Positions 1-11,900 are shown, numbered from the stretch's first letter. The stretch: 64,000 nt of DNA from Rhabditophanes sp. KR3021 (GCA_963281155.1 CAUJLY010000003.1:1178001-1242000); one strand, 5' to 3'. Translations and numbers: made by a program. Notes: a model not told the origin generated them from the letters alone.

Positions 1-319
1 AGTATCATTTAATTAGACAGACAACGGAAACACAATGAATACTGTTGCCTATTTTGAAAGCTTTACAAAGTTTTTGAATGATACATTTTGTGATTGGAAT
101 AATAACCAATTAAACTAAGAGTATCTGCTCACAGTGAATTTATCACACAATTGTTTGAAAAGTTTTGCAAATTGAGTTTTGTTCACTTTGAATATACGGT
201 TTTAAAGTACATACTTTAAATAAATACAATATTTGTTTTAAAGGAAGTTTATGATTTGATAAAAATTAATGTACAAAGTGAAAATTAAATTGAAACCTAA
301 TTAAATTTTGTTGCATTAT
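1..319. other. Intergenic, AT-rich
   Basis: This is AT-rich sequence downstream of the Notch-like gene, which is read from the minus strand. I see no open frame, RNA gene or repeat here. It probably contains the 3' UTR of that gene. Confidence 0.6.
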
Positions 320-2494
320 TTAATCACCGCTTTTGCGCTTTCTATTAATTTTCTCGATTTTTTCTTCGGATTTTTCTGACTTAAAGTCATTAAGATATTC
401 TGCAATATGAGGATGGTTTTTCATAGCGAGATCAGCAGCGGTACTTCCATATTTGTCTTTCAATAATGGATCTGCCTTGCAATCAGTCAAAGTATTTACA
501 ACTTTCATGCTTCCTTTTTCACAAGCCATCATTAATGGTGTCTTCTTTTCTAGAGTCACTATATTAACATTAGCATTACTTCCGAGACACAGCAATTTGA
601 TTAATTCAGTATTTTCAAACTCTACTGCATAATGTAAGGCACTTTTGCCACTGAAATTCATACATTTTTGATCACCAACATTATCTGCATCAATTGAATG
701 CTTTTGAAGAAGTTCAACAAAGTCTAATACATTTACCATATCTGAGATAATTGCAAGTGTGAGGGCTGATCTTCCATATGAGTCAAAGGCATTAATGTTT
801 AATTTTCTGTTTTTGAGTAAAAGTTTACCCATTTCAATATCACCATTCATTGCACAATGCATTAAACTTGTAAAGCTATCATTATCCTTTGCATTGACAT
901 TTGCTCCTAATATAATTAATTCCTGGGCAACTTTCAATAATCTATATTTGACAGCAATTATTAATGGTGTTTGGCCAAGTTTGTTTTCGCCCTCAATATT
1001 ACAGTTATTTGAAACCAAGAACCTAATATTGCCAATTAACGTATTTTCACAGGAGTTATTTTTTGAAAATAATAAAGTGTGAAGTGGCTTATCACCATTT
1101 GTGGGTTCTGAAGTATTGACATCTGTGATATTAATAGGCAAGTTCATTGACAAAGTTATTCCCATATCACAATAATAATGTAACTGTGTCATGTATTCCA
1201 TAGGCTTGTTGTTGAAATTTTTAACATTTGTGGATGAAAAGTTGTCATCTAATATGTTAAATATTTTTCCTGAAGCGATACTGTTTCTCTTTGAATTGTA
1301 CAAGCTACTTCTCGTTTTTTGCACGGATTTTACCACAACTCCCATTATTACTGTAGCAAAGAAACAGAAAGCCACTACTTGATAGAAAACTGGAATGTTT
1401 AAACTAATTTGAGAAGAACTTCTCTTTTGATAAGCTTCATAGACTGGAACACCATATTGATCAAATAATTGTTTGTCATTGTTTATGAAATCAGCAATTG
1501 AATCAAGGTTTGTAAAACATTGTTGTTGAATGGAAGAAATACAAGAAGACGTATCAACTGTAATGGAAATTTTAATATTTGTGACATTAACAACTTTAAC
1601 ATCGGAGTCAAATTTTTCTTTCACGGTCACTCTTAGATTATTTGACATATCAGCAAAGTATTTTTGCTTTTTAGAATTGAAATTATCCACTGTTGTATTG
1701 AGGATTAAAATAATTTCACCTGATAAGACATTTGTTTTCTCGACACAGTCACTTCCGTCAAATTGAAATTGCGAGATGTTGCATTCTTCATTGCAAATAT
1801 TGTCTCCAAACACCTTGTAACAAAATTCAGTTAAATTCTTGGCAGCTTTCTTTTCAATGCAGTCATTTCCATCAAATAAACAAGCTTCCGTATTGCATTC
1901 ATTGTTGCAAATGTTGTTATTTGAGACATTTTTACAAAATTGACCATCAAAACACTGACTGTATGGCAGCTTAACTTTATCAACTGTTACAGATTCTAGC
2001 TTGTCATCTTCTTCTTGAGTTTTGACATCTTCTGTTATATTTTGAACTTTCGCAATTTCACAATGACTACCTGTTACATTTTCTGGACATTTACATTCGT
2101 AGCCACTTGTTTCTGATGTTACACAAGATCCAGCCCCACATAATTTCTTACCATTTGAAGCGCACATATCAACTTTGATTTCACAAAATTTGCCAGAATA
2201 CTTTGATTTGTCACACCAGCAATTAATTTTGCCAGTAAATTCATCGCTATAGCATATGGAATTGTTTTTGCAAGGATTTTCAGTAAGACAAATATTTGCA
2301 AAAAACTCACAAAATATGCCTTTTCGATTTTTAGCACAAACACAAATAGGACCATCATTTGTATCTTTGCAGTTAGAACTAGGGTGGCACTTAAATTTCT
2401 TACAATTTTTATGAGAAAATGATGGTAGATTGAAAGAATAGGAACAAGTAATTAAAGTAACTAAGAAAACAGTTAATACTTGAACAAACTTCAT
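320..2494 (-). CDS. Compact Notch/LIN-12/GLP-1-type receptor, single exon
   Basis: Predicted membrane receptor of the Notch family, 724 aa in one uninterrupted exon. In order: signal peptide (about residues 1-20), three EGF-like modules (about 30-145), two LNR modules (about 180-255), a heterodimerisation-like region with the paired Cys of the HD-C part near residues 315-325, one transmembrane helix (about 367-390), a basic juxtamembrane stretch, six or so ankyrin repeats (about 470-700) and a short basic tail. LIN-12 and GLP-1 have ten or more EGF modules, three LNRs and a longer C-tail, so this is a reduced member. The first LNR has six Cys; the second keeps only Cys 2, 3, 4 and 6. No furin-type RxxR site is obvious. 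Ligand-induced proteolysis and nuclear signalling are inferred from family knowledge. The domain order is seen directly; orthology to lin-12 or glp-1 cannot be decided. Confidence 0.85.
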   Translation of the reverse strand: MKFVQVLTVFLVTLITCSYSFNLPSFSHKNCKKFKCHPSSNCKDTNDGPICVCAKNRKGIFCEFFANICLTENPCKNNSICYSDEFTGKINCWCDKSKYSGKFCEIKVDMCASNGKKLCGAGSCVTSETSGYECKCPENVTGSHCEIAKVQNITEDVKTQEEDDKLESVTVDKVKLPYSQCFDGQFCKNVSNNNICNNECNTEACLFDGNDCIEKKAAKNLTEFCYKVFGDNICNEECNISQFQFDGSDCVEKTNVLSGEIILILNTTVDNFNSKKQKYFADMSNNLRVTVKEKFDSDVKVVNVTNIKISITVDTSSCISSIQQQCFTNLDSIADFINNDKQLFDQYGVPVYEAYQKRSSSQISLNIPVFYQVVAFCFFATVIMGVVVKSVQKTRSSLYNSKRNSIASGKIFNILDDNFSSTNVKNFNNKPMEYMTQLHYYCDMGITLSMNLPINITDVNTSEPTNGDKPLHTLLFSKNNSCENTLIGNIRFLVSNNCNIEGENKLGQTPLIIAVKYRLLKVAQELIILGANVNAKDNDSFTSLMHCAMNGDIEMGKLLLKNRKLNINAFDSYGRSALTLAIISDMVNVLDFVELLQKHSIDADNVGDQKCMNFSGKSALHYAVEFENTELIKLLCLGSNANVNIVTLEKKTPLMMACEKGSMKVVNTLTDCKADPLLKDKYGSTAADLAMKNHPHIAEYLNDFKSEKSEEKIEKINRKRKSGD

Positions 2495-2772
2495 TTTAAT
2501 AAATAAACGAAATAAAGATCTACAAATAGATTTTAAATAATAATGATGTTCTTGTGTATTTCGACTCTATTTATATCCATATGAGTATGCCAACCTAATC
2601 TTTTTTGAGATGCGCTTGATATGCTCAACGCCGATGCTTTTGACAAACACACGCATGCATCATAGTTTAGATTAGCATCGAGATGACATACCTAGGCAAT
2701 CGGATGCGGATAGATTAATACAAATATTTATAACTTTCATTTGGTAATTAGTTTATTGGAATAATTAATCTT
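2495..2772. other. Upstream region of the Notch-like gene
   Basis: This short intergenic stretch separates the Notch-like start codon from the end of the srt relic, both on the minus strand. It should hold the promoter of the receptor gene. No distinct element was recognised. Confidence 0.4.
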
Positions 2773-3711
2773 TTAAATGTTTGCATTTACCGGTGTAGCT
2801 ACTACAACTTTACTTGTTTTCTTTTTCATCCACCTTGGAATGTACTGTTCATATATTATTTCTCCTACTGATTAATTAGTAAATACACAAGCAAGGCAGT
2901 AACTCCGTGTACCAAAATATAGTCAAATACGTTCTTGCCAGAAATGATTCACATGAACATAAACTGAAGTTGAAAAAGGCTTCAATCCCGCTATAGTAAA
3001 AGCTTGAAGAAATACTTTTAGCTGAAATGCTGTAATTTTAATTGAACTATCCTTGCAATATTTAAATGAAACATAAATACATAAGAATAAATAATTTAAA
3101 AAAGTGAACTTCCAATTATTGCGTTGTGTAAGTCATGGGCCGGATTATGATAGTTAGTGCTCAAAATTACATTTGTTTTATCAATTCTAATGAAAGGATC
3201 AACAAGCAAAGCAATTTCCGAATAAACAACAGTCGGAAGAAAGAGGGTGAACAATATACCATATGTAAGAGCGCCAAAACACCAATAATAAATCTTTTAT
3301 CACAAAATAATGTATCCGCTAAATTAGGATTAATTAAATCCAAGCAACGATTGAAACCAAGTACAACAGTTAATACTGATGCAACATACCATATAAATAA
3401 TATGGCAAGCCGGCGTAACAATAACTGTAGTCTTTAAATGCATAACACGAAGGAATTATAGAATCAAGTGGAAAAGCAAAAATATCAACGTAACTTATGA
3501 ATACAAGGTGTTATCTTTTGAAATTCGGACTTTGAAATAACTAAAATGGTCGGTATATAAATAATAATAAACATAGACCAGGAATAAAATATAGTAATGA
3601 AGCTATTAAATTTGGTCGAAGATATGTTTTCCATTGTTCTTCAGTTAAGATGCTGCAATTGTAGTATTTGCCGATTATTGCTGGATTTAAAATAACGATT
3701 GGGGAAGTTTT
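2773..3711 (-). pseudogene. Decayed srt-family chemoreceptor
   Basis: On the minus strand, successive pieces in different frames read as a nematode SRT seven-helix receptor. The N-terminal piece (about 3711-3542) has the YNCS motif, a Trp and a first hydrophobic helix, then meets TAG. A second piece (about 3535-3480) continues the first loop. The clearest piece (3421-3167) contains FNRCLDL, the srt signature after TM3, followed by a Pro and TM4. Further pieces (about 3210-3100) read DPFI and then a conserved-looking N-x-x-H. The last piece ends near 2773. Frames change at least four times without plausible GT-AG introns, and internal stops occur, so I call it a pseudogene. The family call rests on motifs recognised by eye. 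Confidence 0.65.
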
Positions 3712-4803
3712 CTAAATTAGAAATGAATGTATGGTAAGTTGTAAGTAACATTTATAAGTCGTTCATTATTAAATGTTCACCCTTAAATTAGTTAAATTTT
3801 AACCCAGACATCAGCTGTCATATAATTACATTAGTTGCAAAAATTTATCTTGACCTCAGATGTTATTCAATTTTATTAGACGTAATGCTTATACCAGACA
3901 TCTGATGTCATTTAAACTTATCCAAATGAAGTTCTTGTCGTTATTATATATTAGTGAATTCAATGCAAAAAGCACTACGCATTTTTGTAAATATGTCTTT
4001 GTTGTTAATTAAAATTGCAAAAAGTTTGAATTTTAAAATTTTAATTGCTTATGGTAACAAATTTATAATTTTGTTTAGTGTTACTTCATATTAATAGTGT
4101 TTACAGGTTGAATTCAATTGTATTGATTACGAAATTGCTTAAATCATATTCTATTTCATATCTTTGTAATTAAGATCCATGTAGATTAATACATATGTAA
4201 TTATACAAAAAATGATAATTGTAAAGGAGCAAAAAATAGCTTGAGTGTTTGCCTAACAACTGACATATTATGTATCTACATATATTGGAAGCAAATGGTT
4301 TCAAAGACCTATTGATAAAGCCTAAATATGATGGAGAAAGTAAGTATTTTAAAATTCAAAAGAATTAATATATGTAATACAGTATATGTGAACAAACAGA
4401 TTAAATCTTTTTCCTTGAAAATATCACAAAATTAAAACAACTATTAATTTTGACATTTACTGGATATCATTAATATTTATCTATTTAAAATGAATCATCC
4501 AAGTAAATATATTAACAATTACAAAAAGTTATTAAATTATGTAACAATCATTGAACAAATAAACTTACCAATTAGATGACACCATCATACATAATTTAAT
4601 ATGCTCAAAGTTCACGACAAATCATAAAAGTGTAACAATTTTGTACCATTGAGTAACTGTTTTGATTACTCATACAAAGCAGTTGAGAGCGACGAAATAT
4701 TTTTAATATAAATTTAATCAGCTCGCGAATCGCTAATATTTGTTTTACATATTTAACAAAGAAAATAGATACTATATAAAGATGAAATGATACTTATTTT
4801 TGC
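3712..4803. other. Intergenic, AT-rich, with a repeated near-palindrome
   Basis: About 1.1 kb without a supportable gene. It holds two 17-bp copies (3805-3821 and 3895-3911, 15 of 17 identical) of a motif beginning CAGACATC and ending TGTCAT; the inner 13 bp of the second copy are a perfect palindrome. A related half-site lies near 3856. The downstream end should be the promoter of the SXP/RAL-2-like gene. Confidence 0.5.
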
Positions 4804-4805
4804 AG
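4804..4805 (+). promoter_or_regulatory. Candidate spliced-leader acceptor
   Basis: The run ATTTTTGCAG ends here, 17 nt before the ATG of the SXP/RAL-2-like gene, with no upstream exon visible. It looks like a nematode trans-splice acceptor. This is inferred from the motif only. Confidence 0.5.
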
Positions 4806-4822
4806 CAGACATTTTCTTCATA

Positions 4823-5419
4823 ATGCAACTTCAATTTGTTATCCTCGCACTAGGCTTTGTAGCATCTACAATGGCTTATCCAATTGATCAAATAAATATT
4901 GACGTTCCATCGGCGGAGATTATCGCTGAATTTCAATATGGACCATATGAACTGGTTCATAATCTTACTATTCAGGCAAAAAAAGGAGTTAGATCAATTT
5001 TTGAAAACCGTGATCAAACTGTTGCATCGCAAGTAGCTGCTTTAGATGCTTACTTTGCTTCACCAGGTGTTACTGCTGCTGATAAAGTACGTTTAAAGGA
5101 TTATACAAATTAATGTCACAAAATTTAGACCGTTTATGCTAACTACAAAAAACAAATCAACGGAAAAGAAGAAAAAGAATTTGCCAAAGTAGAAGCTGCT
5201 TATGCCGCTGAATCATCTAAATTAACTGCTTCACAAAAAGCTCTTTATGAAGCATTGAAAGTCATCTATCTTAACAAAAGCTTGACCATCAAGAAAAGTG
5301 AAGATGATATTAGAAATACTAAAGCCAAATATTCTGAAATTGATAACTACGCTATTGACAGTCTAATCATTGGAGCAATTTACTCTGGAACCAAAGAAAC
5401 TTTCAACATTGCTGCCTAA
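4823..5419 (+). CDS. SXP/RAL-2-like (DUF148) secreted protein
   Basis: Two exons, 4823-5086 and 5129-5419, with a 42-nt GT-AG intron; the join closes the frame to 184 aa. I chose the second ATG because it gives a clean signal peptide ending near residue 18 and follows a likely trans-splice acceptor at 4805; an in-frame ATG at 4787 would add 12 residues. The mature protein is helical and Lys/Ala-rich. The segment LTASQKAL, followed about 10 residues later by N-K-S-L-T and a regular helix, resembles the SXP/RAL-2 domain, a nematode-specific family of secreted proteins of unclear biochemical role. A poly(A) signal-like AATAAAG lies near 5472. The family assignment is tentative; the gene itself is solid. 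Confidence 0.7.
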
Positions 5420-6069
5420 TTTTATGAATGTATTCTTCTATTCATTCCGCAGGCATTTGTATTAAATGTTAAATAAAGTAAAGTTCAATTAAATATTTGC
5501 ATATTCTTTAATTATATGGACATAATTTATCTTTTTTAAATATACGGGATGACTTTTCTAAAAACAATACATAAAATGAGATAAGTAATTTATACATATC
5601 ACAATTAAAAAAACTTTAGAAGACATTCCAAACTGGTAGGTATTTTCAAAATATAGAATAATGTTCAGAAAAATAATGAGACTTGAACATTGTCATAGAT
5701 ATTGCAAGTTTATTTTAAATCAGATATACATAGTTATGTTTTTATTCTGGACAATTTTGTCTATTGAAGAATATTAGAAAAACTGAAACTTCATCAGTTA
5801 TTCTTTGTGACCAACTAAACATCTTATTGATCATATCCGAATTTATCAGGATACATGTACGGATTAGTAGATTTATAAAAAGTAGTGTCTTTATAAGTAC
5901 CAGCTTATCTACAGAAGTAGTATTCTTAAGCATCAGTATATCAATACAGATTAATATGTACCGGTATATCTTTAAGCATCGGGATTTCCTTAAGTACCAG
6001 CGTATTTATAATCATTAAGGTTTCTGTAGGTTTTTAATAAAAATTTAACAGATTTTTCTCTTTGTGGAG
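5420..6069. other. Intergenic with short imperfect repeats
   Basis: No convincing gene. Between about 5880 and 6010 the sequence repeats related pieces such as AAGTACCAGC and TTAAGCATC several times, which suggests a small decayed tandem repeat. Open frames of 60-85 codons cross it on both strands but have no coding character. Confidence 0.4.
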
Positions 6070-6153
6070 TTAGAAAATCCCACTCATTTCTACTTGAGCA
6101 GTGACAAAAGTAGCAATAGTAAAAAGAGCCAGGAAATATACAAAGAAATTCAT
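6070..6153 (-). CDS. Very short ORF with a signal peptide
   Basis: A 27-codon frame starts with a textbook signal peptide: Met, then a hydrophobic core containing FLALF, and Ala-Gln near residue 20. It ends with seven more residues and a stop. It could be the first exon of a secreted-protein gene whose next exon I could not identify, or a short secreted peptide. Nothing downstream on the minus strand joins convincingly. Function unknown. Confidence 0.3.
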   Translation of the reverse strand: MNFFVYFLALFTIATFVTAQVEMSGIF

Positions 6154-6361
6154 TTTGTTTGTTGTAATTATTCCAATATTTTCTTTTCTATTAATAATAA
6201 TTTGTATTAAGAGCTTCTTAATTAGCAAAATATATTAAAACATTAAAACAAATTATTTTTCATTGAAATTACTAAATAAAAATTCAATGTTGTCACAAAT
6301 TAGAAATGAATGAATTACTCAATCTTTATAATAATACAAAACCGTTAATTATAACTTATGG

Positions 6362-7753
6362 TTATAGGGGATGTTTTAAACAAGCAGAAGTTGTTGGATT
6401 CATACCGTACAACCCCGGATTCTCATAAATAGTCTTCACACACTTTTTTTGATTGGCATCATTGAGGCTTTGAAATTGAGGTTCATAGTAAGCTGGATCA
6501 AAATATGGGATTATGCCTGCGTAGGTTGCTGGTGCACACTGACATGGCTCTTCTTTCCATATTTGAGACCACGAAGGCTCCCAGGAAAGTGCGTATTGCA
6601 TTTGACTAAATTTTTGGACCATATCTGGATAAATAAATAATATTAATCTGGCAATCCATAAACTTACTTTTGCAAGACAAAGTTTCCTCCGATCCAGCGT
6701 CAACATCAAAATACTTGGTAAACCACTTGAAAGCTTTAATTCGTCTGTTTTCACCAGGTCCGCCAGGAGTAGTAGGAGCCTCACCCCCACATTCATTATT
6801 AATAATCAAACTGGTTGGACCGAAGATAGGTCCACTATACTTAGCCGCTCTATTTGTTGATCCTGCATTCCATTGCCCGACGACAATATCATGCATTGCC
6901 GGCTTAGGTGGTTGAGGAGTCATATAAAACCAAATGGAAGCCATTAGAGCTAGTGGCGGAGACATGTGTGAAATAACAAGATTAGGATTATTCAACAAAT
7001 CGAGATTAACATTTACTGTCTTCAACCAGTCTTGAAACATCCCATAATTGAAGTTATATGATATTTGAATAGCTCCCCTACCAAAGTAACAACCTTTGTA
7101 TAAAGAATCAGATGTTTTGGAGTTGTCACAGGGGTAGAAGTAGTTTAGTTCGGGAGTTTCAGCGCAGTATCTGCCACCTTCATGACATACATTACCGTCT
7201 TCTGGGGAAGAGCCTGTGGCATTGGCGCGTAGCAATGGGGATACTGGTCCTCCTTCGAACCAATTATAGAAGCCACCACGATAAAAGCAGTCATCAGCTG
7301 ATTCATTGTCAGTTTTTCCATACAGACTAATATCGTTCTCTCCTGTCTCTTGACTTTAAAAGATCATTAAATTATATTTTTGTTTGTGGATATTACTTAC
7401 ATTGCATGAGCAAAAAAAGCTGAAATATCTCTTCTATTGTTTTGAGCATTTGTATACATGTTTCGAACATTATTATTTCCAAATTCGGGAAAGTAACGGC
7501 AAGCAATAACAAATGATTTGTAGGAATACGGAAGGCAATCATGTGGCCCGTAACCAAGATTAGCTTTTTGGAAAAGGTCATCGAACATTTCCTTGGTAAA
7601 CCATTGTTCCAATGCAGATTTGGGTAAATTATTGGGATCAGTAGGTTCGGGACATCCACTAACGGGAGGCTTAGCAAATTTCAACGGAGGGGGGCATTTC
7701 AGAATAGCAGTGCTAGTCACTGTACTACCAAGCAACAATAGCAACAAAAACAT
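6362..7753 (-). CDS. Secreted glycoside hydrolase family 19 chitinase-like protein
   Basis: Three exons, 7401-7753, 6668-7353 and 6362-6624, with 47-nt and 43-nt introns; the joins close to 433 aa. A signal peptide covers about residues 1-18. The GH19 fold is shown by FFAHA followed across the first intron by IQETGEN, which carries the presumed acid catalyst Glu, then CFYRGGFYNWFEGG, then the hallmark GRGAIQISYNFNYG. GH19 enzymes cleave beta-1,4-linked GlcNAc in chitin; in nematodes such secreted proteins may act on eggshell, cuticle or fungal chitin (inference). Plant enzymes have His before the catalytic Glu (HET), whereas this has Gln (QET). Many Cys residues suggest disulfides. Family call firm; activity not proven. 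Confidence 0.9.
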
Positions 7754-8090
7754 GATTCAAAATACATGATAAAGGACATAAAAAGCTTATTAAATAGATA
7801 AATTTTATCAAAAGTCACACCCAATAAAGGCTTGATTCTGATAAAAAAGTTTTTACGTCCCTAACCTTTTCATTAATCTTTAGATTAACGCCTATATTTC
7901 TAGAAATGACCAAATAATACTCACATTCTTCACTATATTGATAAGCTGATCTATCGAAAATATAATATAGTCTAAAATAAAATGAATTTTGCTGATAAAG
8001 GAATTTGATGTTGTGGGGGCTAACAAAAGATAAGGGTTGGAGTATTAATATCAAGATTGACTTTTTTCAAAGCGTCCGATTTTTTTAATT
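7754..8090. other. Intergenic
   Basis: This is the upstream region of the chitinase gene and the downstream region of the next minus-strand gene. I see no additional gene; the 79-codon minus frame here has no coding character. Confidence 0.5.
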
Positions 8091-8716
8091 TCACTTTTTC
8101 TGATTCTTTTCCCATGTGTGGTAAGATTCATTTGGTAATGCCAATTTTTCTTTGGAAACGGTTATACCATCACATCCGATTGATGCAATTGTTGCAAGGC
8201 CTGTTGTGTTTAGATCAAGGGCATAATTGTTTGTGGAGTACAAATATGCATTTGGATGCTTCATAATTATTCCTTCTTTCTATACAATTGGAACACAAAT
8301 TCAGCTGAATTATTGGTAAGACCCGTTTCAGTTACGTCAATTGAATATTGACGGAAAATAGCACTCTTAAAGGAGCAATTATTAAAATTCAATGTCGTGT
8401 CTATTGCGTATTTCTTTTTCAACCATTACTGAAGACACTTCCAAGTGAGTACAGTTAGAAGTTTTTCCTTTTTGCCTTTTACAAAACTGAAACATGTAGC
8501 CTTTGCATTATACAAACAGCCATCACAATTATTATCCTCAAAAGTTAATTTCAATTGACCTTTTTTATTTTGATTAGGAAATTCAACATAATATAGGTGA
8601 TCTTCAATAGTGGATTTAGTTACTTTCAGTTCACTTGCAACGATCTTATTAGCAATTCCACAAAACATTAAACCAAAGCATTTGAATACAAACACACCCT
8701 TCATCGAGTGCGTCAA
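8091..8716 (-). CDS. Predicted small secreted protein, exon structure uncertain
   Basis: The minus strand shows three coding-like pieces. The first (8716 to about 8480) starts with a hydrophobic leader and has a Cys-x-x-Cys pair. The second (about 8365-8298) contains YSIDVTETG. The third (about 8260-8091) contains YALDLNTTG and ends at a stop. In-frame TAA and a frame change separate them. A 38-nt intron from GTG to AAG (about 8298-8261) joins pieces two and three in frame, and a GTAAAA donor with a TTTAAG acceptor could join one and two. If these introns are not real, the locus is a pseudogene. No family recognised. Confidence 0.4.
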
Positions 8717-8980
8717 TCATTCCAATTTCTGATTACTTTCTTTTATCACGTACACACACTAATTATCACTACCTTCAAATGATTATTGTAATTGCAGGAT
8801 AGTGCCGCGTTACATTAAATTTACATGTGCTAATTATATTATGTGTATCAAATAAATCTTAATATCTAACAAAACACTTTTAAAATTGATTTGCAGTTTT
8901 CTAAAAGCTAAATACAGCACAAAAAATGTTCGTTTCGTAATAAAAAATTAGTACATTTAAATGAAGCCATCTTTATTACA

Positions 8981-11900
8981 TCAGTTATCATAAACATAAT
9001 TATCAATATTATGCATTAAATTATAAAACGCCAACTCATTATAAAGAATATCTGAAAGTTCAAACATAATTTGCTCTCTATTTTCAATGAAATCAGAACC
9101 TATGTATTGAGCAAGGGAATCATCCAAAATTGTAGTAAGTTGACGGGTGAAGGTATGAATTGTTTTGGCATCTGAATGTGCGCATACATCTTTTGCTGAT
9201 TTGAGAATCAAATTACGAAGCCTTAAGATAAGCATTATGAAACTTAAGTTAATGTCTGCACTTACTCTGCTATGAACCTTAAATCAGCAACCGACGAAAT
9301 TTGTTGTTGATTTTTGAAGAAAGGAATGATGGTTTCTAAAATAACACAAATTTGTCTTTCTACGATATTAATTCCCCTTTGCTCATCAAATTCTTGTTCA
9401 GATGTATCGACAGAATGTGGGTGATTAGCCAAAGTTCTAAACAACACTTTTTCCAACGTCTTTTGCTTAACCAACTTTGCCTTATCAGTTGTCATCTTAG
9501 CATTATGCCTTGCTCTGACAATTTCCGAAGTATTCTGGCTTTGATCCTGGTCAGATTGTGTCGTATCAGTAACATCCTCAAAAACATGACCTTCCTTCGG
9601 ATCAATTATCTGAATAATAAATATTTATTAAATTACTCCTCTTACTTGATAAACAAAAGACACACACTACTCACACACCCTCCATCATCAAAGCACCAGG
9701 AACAAGAGTTAATAATATCAAAATCAAGACAACAAAAAACGACAAGCCAGTCTAAGTGAAAGTTAACCCCAGCTATTTAATCTCTTAGACTGTGGCAAAG
9801 CATTCACTTAACTGGCAAATGACGCCCTGTATTGTTTGTCATATCAAAGAATAATAATATCATATTGCGATTGCTGTGGTGTGTGTATGTGGAACCGCCA
9901 AATCAAAAACAGATCATTTTTTAAATAAATTTTTTAACTTTTTGTCTTCTTTTTCTAAACAAACCTGTTTTTAGAATTCTGGAATATAAGTGAGATTAGG
10001 AGAAAAATAAACAATTTAACGCACACGATATTTTTTAATAAACAACAAAGATATAATATTGTCACCCATATATTCATAAAAACACACAACAGACAAACAC
10101 AATAGCAATATTAATAATCTTTCATATAATATCATTCGGAATACATTTAAAACACACACACTTCCATATATTCATTTAATGGACAATAAAAAAGTTAATT
10201 ATCATATGGAGGGAGAAACTAGCACGCAACCCCAAAACTTACACTACTATTTTGACTATCCCCGTCTACAGTACAACTGCTCTGATTAAAATGTTGGTGA
10301 ACCATTGCTAGGACAATTTCCTTTAACTCAGGCACATTTTCACCCCTTTTCAATGCCTGAACACACTCTATAAAAGGGGTAAGGTGAGAGGAAGGCGAAG
10401 TAGTCAACACCTTCACTAAAACCGATCCCAAGTCAGAAGCACACAAATTTACGCTACAACAAAATTTGTTGAACGAACCGACACCTGGTCCATTTACCTA
10501 AAATGATAAATTAGAAGATGCTTGGACGGGTCTTAGTCTAAATTTAAGCAACCATTCCACCCATAACATCTAAATACAAATGAAAGTAACTGTTCCTGAA
10601 TAAATAACTTGTTGGACCTATATATAACGAACTAAAAAGAGGTTGGTCCAAGGCAACTTCCTAGCAACAGGCGTCTTTCTGTTGATGGCTTTTTGATCTG
10701 GTGGCGGTAGTAGGAAAGTTACACCTCCAACTGGATTATGGCATAGTCGTTATGTGGGCGCGCCAGGCACGATCTTATTGAGAGCAGAGCCTCCTTGCCA
10801 GATCTTGATTTATTTTATTAAACTAAGAGTGATCTTGTGGCAAGGCTGCTTGGTAAAGAAGGGGACTAGTGGAACAGAGGTCTTGGGCTTATTTTATGGG
10901 GCATAATATAAAGTTAATTTAAAAAAAGAAGAGTAATGCATTACAACAAACCTTCTTCTCAATCTCATTAATTCGGTGATTTTGCAAAAATAGAGTATGT
11001 TCCAGTGAGTTGAGACGACCGCCACATTGTACAAGTGAACCATCTTCTTCATTTGAAAGGATGTCTTTAGAAGTGTCTTCGACTGTTGAAAAAGAAGTCC
11101 AAAATCCGGAATTTCTCTTGACATGTTGTGGAGACTTCATTTTCTCATCAAATGATCGCCTTATTTCGTTGATAAGCTAGAAAATATGTTTTTTACCAAT
11201 TTAAATTTGTTGCAATAAATTAGTCCAAAAACATGCTATTTTTTGATCAAATTTATCATTATTAGATTTCATGCAATAATATTTATTTATATATTAAACA
11301 ACCACACAACAAAAAAGGACCAAGCTTGCTTAAATTTTATTAAAAATATAACATTTAAATAGAAGTAGTGGAAGGGATATATAAGTATAGTATGAACGAG
11401 TAACTTTGCCCAACAAATAATAATAAGTGGGTGTTTTTAAAAATATTAATTATCATGCACAGACGTTTCCCTTACCTCACAAGTATCATCCTCATTTTGA
11501 TTTAGGATATTGGCGGGAGATGAAAGGATCGAATCTTTTGGTTTGGGCTTTACATTTTCGATGGTGGTTATTTCGAAGGAGGAATTGTTGGAAGCAAGGC
11601 CATTGCGGTCATTGAGGGTAAGAGTTGGTTCATCTAAGGCATTGGTGAAACATTTAGGAAGGGCAGCATCTGGTGGCGGAGAAGATCTTTTTACTTCATC
11701 CAAGATAATATCAGGAATGGACTTGATAAGTTCATCAGCAGCCTCTATTTCACTTCCATCAATGCCATTATCCGACAAATTTTGCTGAATCATTTCTAAT
11801 CTTTGTCGCATTGTCGTTAAACTTCTGGAAAAGTAATAAATAAATAAAATATTCATAAATATGCAAACAGGTGCTACTAATGCGTGTCTTAGGAATATAT

